Assembly: GCF_000178955.2 (NCBI RefSeq)
Contig: NC_016631.1
Location: forward strand, 4,836,001-4,900,000
DNA length: 64,000 nt
Reading direction: 5' to 3'
Origin: Granulicella mallensis MP5ACTX8
GTDB lineage: Bacteria; Acidobacteriota; Terriglobia; Terriglobales; Acidobacteriaceae
In this document: positions 7,898-18,571 of the stretch, piece after piece
Layout: every line of letters starts with the position of its first letter
Numbering within the stretch: the stretch's first letter is position 1
Position numbers and translations under genes: made by a program
The notes under the pieces: generated by a model
The model's input: the letters and a program-made list of their open reading frames with translations, nothing else
Told to the model about the DNA's origin: nothing
Databases searched by the model: none

Positions 7898-10309
7898 ATG
7901 CGCAGACGTGACTTCATCAAGACCAGCGGTGCTGTGCTTACCGCAGCCGCTTTTAAAAGTTCTTCCCTCCTGGCCTCCGAACCTGCCCAGTCCTCGCGGG
8001 CGATTCTGCCGATCAACCGTGGCTGGCGCTACAAGGCCGCTGCGATTGACGGAGCGGAGTCTATTGGCTTTGACGACGCAGGCTTTGAACGCATCGTCCT
8101 TCCGCACACTACGGTACGGCTGCCCTGGCACAACTTCGATGACCGGGCCTACGAGTTCAAGTCCACCTATCGGCGTCGCTTTCAGTACCCGCCCAACGCC
8201 TCCGGCAAGCGCGTCTTCGTTGACTTTGAAGGCGTCATGACCGCCTCGACCGTGTGGATCAACGGCCACGCACTCGGAGAGTACAAGGGCGGCTTTACTC
8301 CCTTCTCCTTTGAGCTCACGCCTTACCTGCGCACCTCGGGAGAGAACTTGCTCGTCGTGCAGGTCGACTCGACCGAGCGCAACGATATCCCTCCCTTTGG
8401 CTATGAAATCGACTACATGACCTTTGGAGGCATCTATCGCGAGGTCTCGCTTCGTGTCGTCCCTGAGACCTTCCTCGATAACATCTTTGCCAAGCCCAAA
8501 AACGTACTCAGCTCGTCCCCCTCTCTCGACGTCGATTGCTTTCTTGCCGGCCGCTCAACGCAAAGAGGCTCTCTTTCGCTTGAAGTCGAACTGCGGGACC
8601 AGGATCGTGTAATCGCAAAAGGGACCCAGATCGTGCAGCCGTCGGAGGCCGGCGATCCCAATGCCTCAATGGATCCAACGACCAATGCGCCGGTCTATCT
8701 AAGCACCGAAACGGCACGCGACTCGGCTCGGCATACGGTAACGCTCTCCAATCTCAAGGGCATCGAGCTCTGGCAACTGGAACAACCGAAGCTGTACACC
8801 GTCCACGTGAAGCTCCTACAGGAGGACCGCGTCGTCGACGAGGACACTCGGCGAATCGGATTCCGCGAGGCGATCTTCACCGACCATGGTTTTTCACTGA
8901 ACGGCAAGATCGTGAAGCTCAGAGGCCTCGACCGCCACCAGACGTTCCCCTACGTCGGGCAGGCGATGCCGGCGCGAGCGCAGCGTCAGGACGCGAAGAT
9001 CCTTCGCCACCAGTTGCACTGCAACATCGTACGCACCTCGCACTATCCCCAGTCGCGACACTTTCTGGACTGCTGCGACGAGATCGGCCTGCTGGTGCTC
9101 GAAGAGATTCCCGGGTGGCAGCACATCGGGCCGGAGCCGTGGAAAGAGATCGCGATCGATAACGTGGGGCGCATGATCCGCCGGGACTGGAATCACCCGT
9201 CCATCATTCTTTGGGGCGTTCGCATCAATGAGTCCAAAGACGATCACGATTTCTATACCCGCACCAACACGCTGGCCCACGCGCTCGACACGACGCGGCA
9301 GACCGGCGGGATTCGCGCCTTCAAGGAATCGGAGCTGCTCGAAGACGTCTTTACGATCAACGATTTCGGCTTTCCCCTTCGCGAGCCCAATCATCCTCTG
9401 TACCTGAATACCGAGTTCGTGGGCCACACCTATCCCACCAAGACGACGGACGATGACGAACGCCAGCGCGAGCACACACTGCGCCATGCGCGAATCCACA
9501 ACCAACTGGCGTCGAATCCGCAGTACGCGGGCGGCATTGGCTGGTGCGCCTTTGACTACAACACCCATGCCAACTTCGGCTCCGGCGATCGCATCTGCTA
9601 CCACGGGGTGATGGACATCTTCCGCGAGCCCAAGGCCGCCGCGGGATTTTATAAATCGCAGTGCGATCCGGCAGAGGAGATCGTCCTGGAACCTGCCTTC
9701 CATTGGGCAAAGGGCGATGAGTCCGTCGGCTTCAAGAAGGCACTCGTCAGCACCAATTGCGACCATCTCAAGTGCTATCTCCGGGAGAAAAGCGACCCCT
9801 CCAACCCATGGAAGCTCCTTGTAGAGGTCGATCCCGACCGCACGGAGTTCGCCCATCTCAAATACCCTCCGTTCGCATTCGATCTGGACACCCTCGACAA
9901 CAAGAACCTCACCTTTCGCTGGGGCGACCTTCGCATCGACGGCTACCTCAACGGCAAGCAGGTGATCTCCCGAACGCTCTCCGGCAATGGGATCGACAGT
10001 AAATTCATGCTGTTGCCTGACGATCAAGTCCTCTGGGCGGACGGTGCGGATGCCACGCGAGTTGTCCTGCGCGTGACGGACGAGTTCGGCAACGTCCACC
10101 CCTCGGCAAACGATCCCATTACCTTCAGCCTGGAAGGCCCAGGCGAGCTGATCGGGGACAATCCCATCGCTCTGGTCGGCGGAACCTGCGCGGTCTGGGT
10201 GCGGGCCCGGGAAGCGTCAGGAGTGGTCAGGCTTACAGCGCAGCATCTGCGACTCGGCTCCCAGACTGTAGAGATCAAGTTGAACGCCGCTGCCCCGGAA
10301 GCGGTGTAG
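7898..10309 (+). CDS. GH2 beta-galactosidase/glucuronidase-type enzyme, Tat-exported
   Basis: 803 residues. The N-terminus 'MRRRDFIKTSGAVLTAAAF' is a twin-arginine signal. The GH2 layout follows: sugar-binding jelly roll ('WRYKAAAIDGAE' to 'FGGIYREVSL', about 40-190), immunoglobulin-like domain, then the TIM barrel with 'RGLDRHQTFPYVG' and 'NIVRTSHYPQS'. The acid/base is Glu445 in 'GVRINESKDD' and the nucleophile Glu506 in 'YLNTEFVGHT'. Residues about 600-800 form C-terminal sandwich domains ('VLRVTDEFGNVHPSANDPI'), including a DUF4982/invasin-like segment. It would hydrolyse a beta-galactoside or beta-glucuronide outside the cytoplasm; exact substrate cannot be told. No strong ribosome-binding site is visible. 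It is followed 118 bases later by the GH1 gene. Confidence 0.93.
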   Translation: MRRRDFIKTSGAVLTAAAFKSSSLLASEPAQSSRAILPINRGWRYKAAAIDGAESIGFDDAGFERIVLPHTTVRLPWHNFDDRAYEFKSTYRRRFQYPPNASGKRVFVDFEGVMTASTVWINGHALGEYKGGFTPFSFELTPYLRTSGENLLVVQVDSTERNDIPPFGYEIDYMTFGGIYREVSLRVVPETFLDNIFAKPKNVLSSSPSLDVDCFLAGRSTQRGSLSLEVELRDQDRVIAKGTQIVQPSEAGDPNASMDPTTNAPVYLSTETARDSARHTVTLSNLKGIELWQLEQPKLYTVHVKLLQEDRVVDEDTRRIGFREAIFTDHGFSLNGKIVKLRGLDRHQTFPYVGQAMPARAQRQDAKILRHQLHCNIVRTSHYPQSRHFLDCCDEIGLLVLEEIPGWQHIGPEPWKEIAIDNVGRMIRRDWNHPSIILWGVRINESKDDHDFYTRTNTLAHALDTTRQTGGIRAFKESELLEDVFTINDFGFPLREPNHPLYLNTEFVGHTYPTKTTDDDERQREHTLRHARIHNQLASNPQYAGGIGWCAFDYNTHANFGSGDRICYHGVMDIFREPKAAAGFYKSQCDPAEEIVLEPAFHWAKGDESVGFKKALVSTNCDHLKCYLREKSDPSNPWKLLVEVDPDRTEFAHLKYPPFAFDLDTLDNKNLTFRWGDLRIDGYLNGKQVISRTLSGNGIDSKFMLLPDDQVLWADGADATRVVLRVTDEFGNVHPSANDPITFSLEGPGELIGDNPIALVGGTCAVWVRAREASGVVRLTAQHLRLGSQTVEIKLNAAAPEAV

Positions 10310-10332
10310 TTAGAGCAAATCTCCTGTTGCCG

Positions 10333-10363
10333 GAGCGCACCCATCAAGATGGCGGATGCGCTC
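10333..10363 (+). terminator. Weak hairpin after the GH2 gene
   Basis: GAGCGCA and TGCGCTC pair around an inner CCATC/GATGG stem, 24 bases after the GH2 stop. There is no clear T-run, so it may only attenuate or protect RNA ends before the GH1 gene. Confidence 0.35.
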
Positions 10364-10417
10364 TTCGGTCGCCGTCTGTTACCGTTTTACCCGAGAGAGC
10401 AGTCTTACTCGGGTTGA

Positions 10418-11968
<1,551 letters not shown>

Positions 11969-12221
11969 CCTCTGCTCTGAAAATCGGGAAACCAATTCTA
12001 ACGAAGCGAGAGGAAGAGGCCGCTAAAACGCCTGGCAGTGTATCGTGAGAGTGTGCATTTCGGTATTGAGTCTCGCAGTCAGACTCAGACCGTCTTCGTG
12101 CCAGACATCCTTTCCGCTCGCTGCGCAGTTCGAGCTCACGACCTGCTTTCATCGTCCTACCGATTGACCGGGGATTTACAGCGATCGGCGACTGTTCCGT
12201 TTATGCTTTTTTAATAACTTC

Positions 12222-13163
12222 ATGCGCGTGTCTCGCCTTATCGTTCTTGCCCTTGCCCTTGCGGCTCCCGTGGCGCTGGCCCAGCGCCACAGCGGAAGCT
12301 CTTCGCCCCCTACAGCGCCTCCCGGAACCCCGGCGCGCCCGGCAAACGGTCCTCAGGCGATTACGCCTGCCAGCTCGGGGATGGGCGCGATCCAGTTCGT
12401 CGCCGTCAACTATGGCGTACCTGCGCCGCAGTCACTCACGCGCCAGCTCCGCTCCGACGACGACCGTACCCGTGCGGCCGCCCTCTCCGCAGTAGGAGTT
12501 CCCAGCCAATACCTGCAGCGCGGCCATACCGGCATGCCGCACTCCATCCAACTGGAGTTCGCCGATCTCGGCAGCAGCGACGATCTCGACGCCATGCTGA
12601 CGGTCGAGATGGATCAGCACATCGTCACCGCCATCCTGATGCCCGATGGCGACAACTGGCGGCGCATCGCCACCGTCTTCGTCGCCGACACCTTCCAGGA
12701 CCCCAGGACAACGCCCGCCACCTTCGCCCACACCACGCGCTCGCTGCTGCAGCAGGACCGCTACCAGGCCGTCTTCCGTGCGCTGGCGACCGACAACAAG
12801 GGCAACTACACCGAGAACGAAGCGCACCTGCGTATCTTCAACAACCGCGCCGTCATCACCATGAACTTCGCTTCGGGCGCGCGCGATTGCACCTCGGCCT
12901 CCGTGGGCAAGCGCACGGACGCAGCAGGGGGCTGCAACATCGTACATCGCTGGCTCCAGCCCGACCCCACGGACCCCGCCAAGCACTTCACCCTGGTCAC
13001 CGCCACCGGCCACCTGTCAGCGCATGAGGCTGCCGACCCGTTGGGCACTTCGCGCGCCTACGAAGATGCGCACCTGCGTAACTTCTCCTGCCAGCCCTTC
13101 CTCTTCTCCGATGTCGCATTGCGGTTTGAGCCGACTGCGATTTCGGGCCCCTGTATGAAGTAA
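12222..13163 (+). CDS. Secreted protein of unknown function
   Basis: 313 residues with a clear signal peptide ('MRVSRLIVLALALAAPVALAQ') and then a low-complexity Ser/Pro/Gly/Ala linker to about residue 50. The rest is a mixed domain with no motif I recognise; three cysteines near 'RDCTSASVG', 'GGCNIVH' and two late ones ('FSCQPF', 'GPCMK') could form disulphides. It is followed 45 bases downstream by another secreted protein, so the pair may be co-expressed. The frame is well supported by codon use and by the signal peptide at the first ATG. It is probably periplasmic or extracellular; I do not assign a reaction. Confidence 0.8.
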   Translation: MRVSRLIVLALALAAPVALAQRHSGSSSPPTAPPGTPARPANGPQAITPASSGMGAIQFVAVNYGVPAPQSLTRQLRSDDDRTRAAALSAVGVPSQYLQRGHTGMPHSIQLEFADLGSSDDLDAMLTVEMDQHIVTAILMPDGDNWRRIATVFVADTFQDPRTTPATFAHTTRSLLQQDRYQAVFRALATDNKGNYTENEAHLRIFNNRAVITMNFASGARDCTSASVGKRTDAAGGCNIVHRWLQPDPTDPAKHFTLVTATGHLSAHEAADPLGTSRAYEDAHLRNFSCQPFLFSDVALRFEPTAISGPCMK

Positions 13164-13207
13164 AAGCCGGCGACCCAGTCCGCCTTAATCCCATCTAACT
13201 CCTCTGA

Positions 13208-14611
13208 ATGAATCTCCTATCCAAACTCCTGCTCCTCTCCGCCTGTATCCTTCCCCTGTCGTTACAGGCTCAGACCCCGTCTCATAACGTCGCGCACACC
13301 CTGACCTATGCGCCCGGCAAGTCGATCACCCTCTCGCTTCCGCAGGAGTTCGAGATCAACGTCGCAGCCAGCAGCCTGCATCGTGTGCGCTTCTTTGCGC
13401 AGGCTCCTGACGGCCGCATCTTCGCCACCGGCATGTACAACCTTGCCGATAACACGCAGGGCTCCGTCTTTATCCTCGACGGCTGGAACGAGAAGACCCA
13501 CACCTTCGCACATGTCACGCACTATCTCGATCACCTGCGCAATCCCAATAACCTGGCCTTCTGGACTGATCCCGCCACCCACCAGACGTGGCTCTATCTC
13601 CCGCTCACCGATCGCCTGCTGCGCTACAAGTACAACCCCGGCGACAACGCCCCGAGCTCTGCCCCGCAGATCCTCACGCACTATCCCGACTACGGCCTGA
13701 ACTATAAGTACGGCGGCTGGCACCTGACCCGCACCGTCGCCATCGCCACGCTGCACGGACAGACGCGTGTCTACATCGCCGCAGGCTCCTCCTGCGACTA
13801 CTGCCGCGAGCACGAGGTCATCCGCGCCACGCTGAGCGTCATGGACCCCGACGGCTCCCACCAGCAGCTTCTGGCGCACGGCCTGCGCAACGCCGTGGAT
13901 CTGCGCTTTATCCCAGGCCTCGACGGAGGCTCGCTCTTCGCCAGCAACATGGGCGACGACCACCTCGGCGACACGCTGCCCGAAGACTCTTTCTTCGAGC
14001 TCGATTCGAACGCCAAGCCTGGCGTCGTTGCGAATGTTCGTCCCGGCACGCCTTCCAACGTGAACTACGGCTGGCCCACCTGCTACTTCGCCCACGGCAA
14101 GCCTACGCTCGACACCACGCCCCTGCCCGAGACCCCCGGCCCCGACGATCCCCGCACCCTGGCGGACCGTCCCGTGCTTGCCGAGGCTGGAACGCTGCTG
14201 GCAGCGGGAGGGGGACACTCCCTGTCGGTCGACCCGAACGCCGACCTCGGAACCATCCCTCCGCCCCTTACCTCCTGCAAGGAGGTCCCCGCAGCGTACA
14301 CAACCTTTGCCGCTCACAGCTCACCGCTCGGCATGGCCTACTTTGATGGGAACAACTCTCTACTCCACGGCAGCTTCCTCGTCGCGCTGCATGGTGCGGG
14401 ACATCCACGCATCGCTACGGGTTACCGACTCACGCGGTTTACGCCAGGCGACCACACACCGCGCGACTTCATGACCGGGTTTCTCACCATGGAGAACGGC
14501 AAACCGGTTATTCACGGACGCCCCTGCGGCCTTCTACAACTTGGCCCGGACAGCTTCCTGTTGACCGACGACTATCTTGGCCTGGTGTATTTCATTCATC
14601 CGAAGAGCTAA
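13208..14611 (+). CDS. Secreted sorbosone/glucose-dehydrogenase-like beta-propeller
   Basis: 467 residues with a signal peptide ('MNLLSKLLLLSACILPLSLQAQ'). The body matches the soluble glucose/L-sorbosone dehydrogenase fold, a six-bladed propeller that can bind PQQ: 'FFAQAPDGRIFATGMYN', 'YPDYGLNYKYGGWHLTRTV', 'YIAAGSSCDYCREHE', 'HGLRNAVDLRFIP', 'NVNYGWPTCYF' and 'SSPLGMAYFDGNN' occur in the order expected for the family. The 'CDYC' pair and 'GLRNAVDL' are typical of the sorbosone-dehydrogenase-like branch. It likely oxidises an aldose or sugar aldehyde in the periplasm, but cofactor use is inferred. It lies just after the secreted unknown protein and is convergent with the TonB receptor gene. 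Confidence 0.82.
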   Translation: MNLLSKLLLLSACILPLSLQAQTPSHNVAHTLTYAPGKSITLSLPQEFEINVAASSLHRVRFFAQAPDGRIFATGMYNLADNTQGSVFILDGWNEKTHTFAHVTHYLDHLRNPNNLAFWTDPATHQTWLYLPLTDRLLRYKYNPGDNAPSSAPQILTHYPDYGLNYKYGGWHLTRTVAIATLHGQTRVYIAAGSSCDYCREHEVIRATLSVMDPDGSHQQLLAHGLRNAVDLRFIPGLDGGSLFASNMGDDHLGDTLPEDSFFELDSNAKPGVVANVRPGTPSNVNYGWPTCYFAHGKPTLDTTPLPETPGPDDPRTLADRPVLAEAGTLLAAGGGHSLSVDPNADLGTIPPPLTSCKEVPAAYTTFAAHSSPLGMAYFDGNNSLLHGSFLVALHGAGHPRIATGYRLTRFTPGDHTPRDFMTGFLTMENGKPVIHGRPCGLLQLGPDSFLLTDDYLGLVYFIHPKS

Positions 14612-14678
14612 GGCAAATTACCCAATGGCACAGAGGTTGTTTGGCCGATAGTCTAAGCCCCGAAGTGGCTACGCTATA

Positions 14679-14705
14679 CCAGCCCAGGACTTCGCCCTGG
14701 GCTGG
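14679..14705. terminator. Hairpin between convergent genes
   Basis: A perfect 10-base-pair stem (14679-14688 with 14696-14705) with a 7-base loop lies between the propeller-enzyme stop and the TonB-receptor stop. No long T-run on either side; it could act in both directions. Confidence 0.5.
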
Positions 14706-14725
14706 GGACATATAGAAAAGCTTCC

Positions 14726-17700
14726 CTAAAACGTAATCTTGACCGCCGCCTGAAGGACACGCGGGCCACCAACACCATTGACGTTACCGACACCGCTGCC
14801 CAGGGGTGAAGTAATCTTTCCCAGATTCGATCCCAGGCTGGAGTTAGGCAAGCCGAATGCTGGTGTGTTGGTCATGTTGAACGCATCCACACGCGCTTCC
14901 AAAAAGATTTCGTGATGGATCGGGAAGCTCTTGAAGAGCGACAGGTTGTCTGAAAAATAGCCCGGTCCACGGAACTGATTGCGCTGCGTGTTGCCGACTG
15001 CACACGGAACAGGGTTGGCCGCAGAGTAGGGAGTACAGGCAGCAGGTGCAGAGAAAGAGGCCGGGTTAAACCAGGCAACACTGCCCTTTCCATTAACGCT
15101 ATGGGTTACCCGGTAGGGAGCCGTTTGATTCACCGTCTGGGTGGTTCCCGGCGTAACGCTGGAGGTTGTAATCGTGAAGGGCAGGCCAGAGAGCGCCGAG
15201 ATAATGGCCGATACCTTCCATCCTCCCAGGAGATACGACGCAACACCGGAGTTGAAGTAACGGTGGCCCCTCCCGGCGGGTAGTTCGTAGGTAATGGTCT
15301 GCTCGTAGTTAAGCCTGCGATCGAAGTCCGTCACACTGTAGTTGCGATGAGCAGGGCCACTATAAAAGAGCAGGTTTCCATCCTGAGGCCCTGTCTGATA
15401 GTTTTGCGACTTACCCCAGGTCACGGCCGAGGTAAATCCAAAGCCTTTCGCGAAGCGGTGTCTAAGCTCTACCTGCAGCGACTCGTAATTCGTCGAATAG
15501 CCTAAAAAGTACTCCGTTACCGACGCGGTCTTACCGAAGGCGACATTGAGCGGATCGTAGGCCGCACCTTGCCCGTAGACACTGGGAACATTGATATTCT
15601 GCGCAACATCGATCCTCGTACCGTGGTTGGCTACATACGCAATCTGCAACGAGGTGTCTCCCGGCAGCGCCTGCTCGACCACCGCATTCCAGGACGAGAC
15701 ATAAGCATTCTTGAAGTTGAGCGGGATATAAAGGTTCCCCAGCCCTATCGTGCCGTTGGCCGCACTCTCTGCGAGCGTTCCGTTCGATCCAAAGGCAACG
15801 GTCGGGGTAGCCGGAACTCCAGTAATGAAGTTAACGACGCCGCCCGCCGGGTTAAGGGCAGACCCATAGATTGGCGTGTTGGTGTAGTCGGTACTTGTCT
15901 TGATCGGATAGTTATAAGCGTAGCTGTTGTCTACAAAGGGAACATAACTCACACCAAAGCCGGCACGCACGACCGTAGTATCCGAAGCACGATAAGAAGC
16001 CCCGAGCCGTGGAGCGAAGTTTTTGTAGTCCGTCTGCATCCCCAGGTTGGAAGGATTTCCGTTCAGACCAGCCACGACGAGTTGATTGTTAGAGGGGTTG
16101 TAGTTGACGAAGCCACCGGCTTTGCGCGGCGTCGCCGGGGGATAGAGTTCATAGCGGAGACCGATATCCAAAGTCAGTTTCGGCGTGGCCTGCCACTTGT
16201 CGGAGACGAAGAAAAATAGCCAGTTCTGACGGAAGGCGGGGAAGGTGCTGTTCGTGTCCTGGCCGACCTGGTACGGAACATCGAACAGAACGCTCGCAAC
16301 ATCGTTGGCTAGCCCTGTAGTGGCGCCCGGTGCGGAGGTCTGGTTCTCGGAGAAGTAAAAAGTTCCCGCTGCGGCGTTGATATTTCCTTGCAGGAGATCG
16401 TCGCGGATGCGACGGACGTCGCCTCCGGCCTTCAACGTATGGTTGCCGAGCAGTTTGGTCCAGATATTGACGAAATCAATGTTCGACTCTGCACGGAGCC
16501 ACGGCAGTGACTGCGAGTAGCCGATCAGCGGATTCCCTGTACCGTTCTCTCCATTGCCGGCGAAGTTGCTGACTTGAAACGCTACCTGGCCGCTGCTCGT
16601 AGGCGTATTGTCCGTTCCATTCGGGCCGTTGCCGGGGATACCGAGGGTCGCCGCATCATTGCTGCCGTAGTCTGTCTGCTGTGCGGAGTTACGCAGGTGG
16701 GCTACGCCGACACGCGCTTCCGTGAATAGCTTCGGCGAGAAGATGTGATCGTAGTTGAAACCCGTGCTGTAAGCTGTCGCAACTCCGGTGGCTTCAAAGC
16801 CGCCGCCCGTTGGACCGCCGAGAAAGGAACCGAAGAGAGGCGCCTGAAAGGTGTTTGTTGTCTGATGGCTAAACCGTCCGGTCAAGTGATCTTTTGCGGT
16901 GATGGCATAGTCCGACTTGATGTCATAACTGATCGAGTCCTTACTGAAAGGGCTATTCTGAGAAAAGTTATTCGTTGTCTGGCCCCCGATGTAGGCTCCT
17001 GACGCAAGGTTCAGCTGCGGATTTCTCGCAATAGCGTCGAGGTCCTGCAGAACGGTCAGGCCGATCTTGCTGATTCCCGGGTTGGATAGAGGAATCAGGT
17101 TGCCGGCAAAGGGAGTTCGTCCGGTACCGCAGGTGTTAGAGGCCGCTGCACCGCTGCAGGTACTTGTAACTCCCGTATTCGGGTCATACACCTGACCGGT
17201 GTAACCGCTCAGATTGATGTTGCCGCCTGTCACGTTGTAGAACGGAATGGTCGTAGTGACGGTTGACGATTCATGATCGGAGACGCGCAGGAAGTCGCCG
17301 AAGAAAAATAGTTTGTTCTTCAGGACAGGTCCTCCAATGGAACCGCCAGTGTAGTTGTAGACCAGTCGCCCATTGGGGCCGGCGGAGAAGTAGCCACGGG
17401 CGTTGACTCCGTTGTTCTCCATGTTCTGGAAGACCGACCCGTGGAACTCGTTTGTTCCTGACTTCAGGGTGACGTTGACCACCGTACCCACAGCGCGGCC
17501 GAGCTCCGCCTCGAAGTTGTTAGTCGTGATATCCACGCTCTGAATCGAAGCTGCCGGCGGCACCAGGATGATGTGAATGCCGGTACGCTGATCGTCGTCG
17601 ATACCCTCAATCTGATACAGGTTCACATAGGACGACTGACCGTTCGCGTTTTCAGAAAGATCGTTGTTGGCATTGAAGAATTGAGAGTTGTTGAAGACCA

Positions 17701-18205
17701 CCGGAGCCATGCCCGGAACCGTATTAAGCAACGATTGAAAGCTGTTGCCGCTGCTCAGGGGAAGGTTGCTGATCTGGTGCTGCTCAATCGTGGTCGAGAT
17801 ATCCGCGCGATCGGTCTGGAGTTCGGGTGGCGCTGTGGTCACCGTGATCGTCTCCGTCGTACTGCCAGTGGTCAAAGCGGCATCGACACGCACAGTGGTG
17901 TTGGGTTCAAGACCGATGTTCTCACGGACCTCATTCTTGAAACCCTTCATGGTTACAGCAACGGTATAAGTGCCGGAAGGGAGGTCAGGGACGGTATAGT
18001 TACCGCTGTCGTTGGTAAGCGACTCATGGACGACACCGGTTTTGGACTCGGTAACAACAATCTTTGCGTTGGCAATCGACGCCCCTGTGGGATCGGTAAT
18101 CGTTCCAAGCAGCGTTCCATTGACGGCCTGCGCGTGCGCCGAGAGTGCAAAAAAGAATGAAGTCAGCAGGATCGTGAGGATCGAGATCGATTTACGTGCG
18201 TTCAT
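14726..18205 (-). CDS. Oar-like TonB-dependent receptor with carboxypeptidase regulatory domain
   Basis: 1159 residues. A signal peptide ('MNARKSISILTILLTSFFFALSAHA') precedes a carboxypeptidase-regulatory-like beta-sandwich (about 28-115: 'GTLLGTITDPTGASIANA', 'YTVPDLPSGTYTVAV'), a plug domain (about 125-260, 'GRAVGTVVNVTLKSGTNEFHG'), and a large beta-barrel ending in the aromatic 'AAVKITF', as outer-membrane barrels do. This layout is abundant in acidobacteria and is thought to take up oligosaccharides. GGAGG lies 7 bases before the ATG. Its upstream region has a GTAAGCGCTTTTAT palindrome-like site. Position between secreted sugar enzymes and a LacI gene supports import of a glycan fragment. 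TonB energising is inferred; no TonB box is plain. Confidence 0.93.
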   Translation of the reverse strand: MNARKSISILTILLTSFFFALSAHAQAVNGTLLGTITDPTGASIANAKIVVTESKTGVVHESLTNDSGNYTVPDLPSGTYTVAVTMKGFKNEVRENIGLEPNTTVRVDAALTTGSTTETITVTTAPPELQTDRADISTTIEQHQISNLPLSSGNSFQSLLNTVPGMAPVVFNNSQFFNANNDLSENANGQSSYVNLYQIEGIDDDQRTGIHIILVPPAASIQSVDITTNNFEAELGRAVGTVVNVTLKSGTNEFHGSVFQNMENNGVNARGYFSAGPNGRLVYNYTGGSIGGPVLKNKLFFFGDFLRVSDHESSTVTTTIPFYNVTGGNINLSGYTGQVYDPNTGVTSTCSGAAASNTCGTGRTPFAGNLIPLSNPGISKIGLTVLQDLDAIARNPQLNLASGAYIGGQTTNNFSQNSPFSKDSISYDIKSDYAITAKDHLTGRFSHQTTNTFQAPLFGSFLGGPTGGGFEATGVATAYSTGFNYDHIFSPKLFTEARVGVAHLRNSAQQTDYGSNDAATLGIPGNGPNGTDNTPTSSGQVAFQVSNFAGNGENGTGNPLIGYSQSLPWLRAESNIDFVNIWTKLLGNHTLKAGGDVRRIRDDLLQGNINAAAGTFYFSENQTSAPGATTGLANDVASVLFDVPYQVGQDTNSTFPAFRQNWLFFFVSDKWQATPKLTLDIGLRYELYPPATPRKAGGFVNYNPSNNQLVVAGLNGNPSNLGMQTDYKNFAPRLGASYRASDTTVVRAGFGVSYVPFVDNSYAYNYPIKTSTDYTNTPIYGSALNPAGGVVNFITGVPATPTVAFGSNGTLAESAANGTIGLGNLYIPLNFKNAYVSSWNAVVEQALPGDTSLQIAYVANHGTRIDVAQNINVPSVYGQGAAYDPLNVAFGKTASVTEYFLGYSTNYESLQVELRHRFAKGFGFTSAVTWGKSQNYQTGPQDGNLLFYSGPAHRNYSVTDFDRRLNYEQTITYELPAGRGHRYFNSGVASYLLGGWKVSAIISALSGLPFTITTSSVTPGTTQTVNQTAPYRVTHSVNGKGSVAWFNPASFSAPAACTPYSAANPVPCAVGNTQRNQFRGPGYFSDNLSLFKSFPIHHEIFLEARVDAFNMTNTPAFGLPNSSLGSNLGKITSPLGSGVGNVNGVGGPRVLQAAVKITF

Positions 18206-18312
18206 GGCATACCTCCGAAAGGAGCAACATTAGGACGCAGAACCAATTGATGTTTGATGTACGCACGAAACACTATCAACACACTTCCGATGCGTCAATG
18301 AAAAGAACCAAA

Positions 18313-18326
18313 GTAAGCGCTTTTAT
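18313..18326. promoter_or_regulatory. LacI-like operator candidate upstream of TonB receptor
   Basis: GTAAGCGCTTTTAT holds the perfect core AAGCGCTT (18315-18322) with flanks of LacI-operator type, 108 bases upstream of the receptor start. It shares the GTAAGCG half-site with 4005. The second LacI gene (start 21078) is the obvious candidate partner. Confidence 0.4.
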
Positions 18327-18571
18327 AAGCATCGTTCGCCGTCCGTCGCCCGGCAGTCCGATCACTCCGAGGCGAATTTAGACGTGGAAGTGCGCAGAGA
18401 TTTATAACCAATTGAGATGGCATGCCCTAGTGTGGTGAGTCATTCATTCGCGGAAGAACCAGCATTACCCCATAGCGCGGAGCGCGCACCGTGACGCTTT
18501 GGCGTCGCGGGACAGAGGGAGCCGTAGCCTTTAGGCTACGGAATCAGAGCTAGGCAAGAATTGGGCTTCAG

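Noticed and set aside
13262..14317. 351-residue minus-strand frame opposite the propeller enzyme
   Set aside because: Shadow frame rich in Gly/Arg/Val; the opposite strand has a signal peptide and a clear family.
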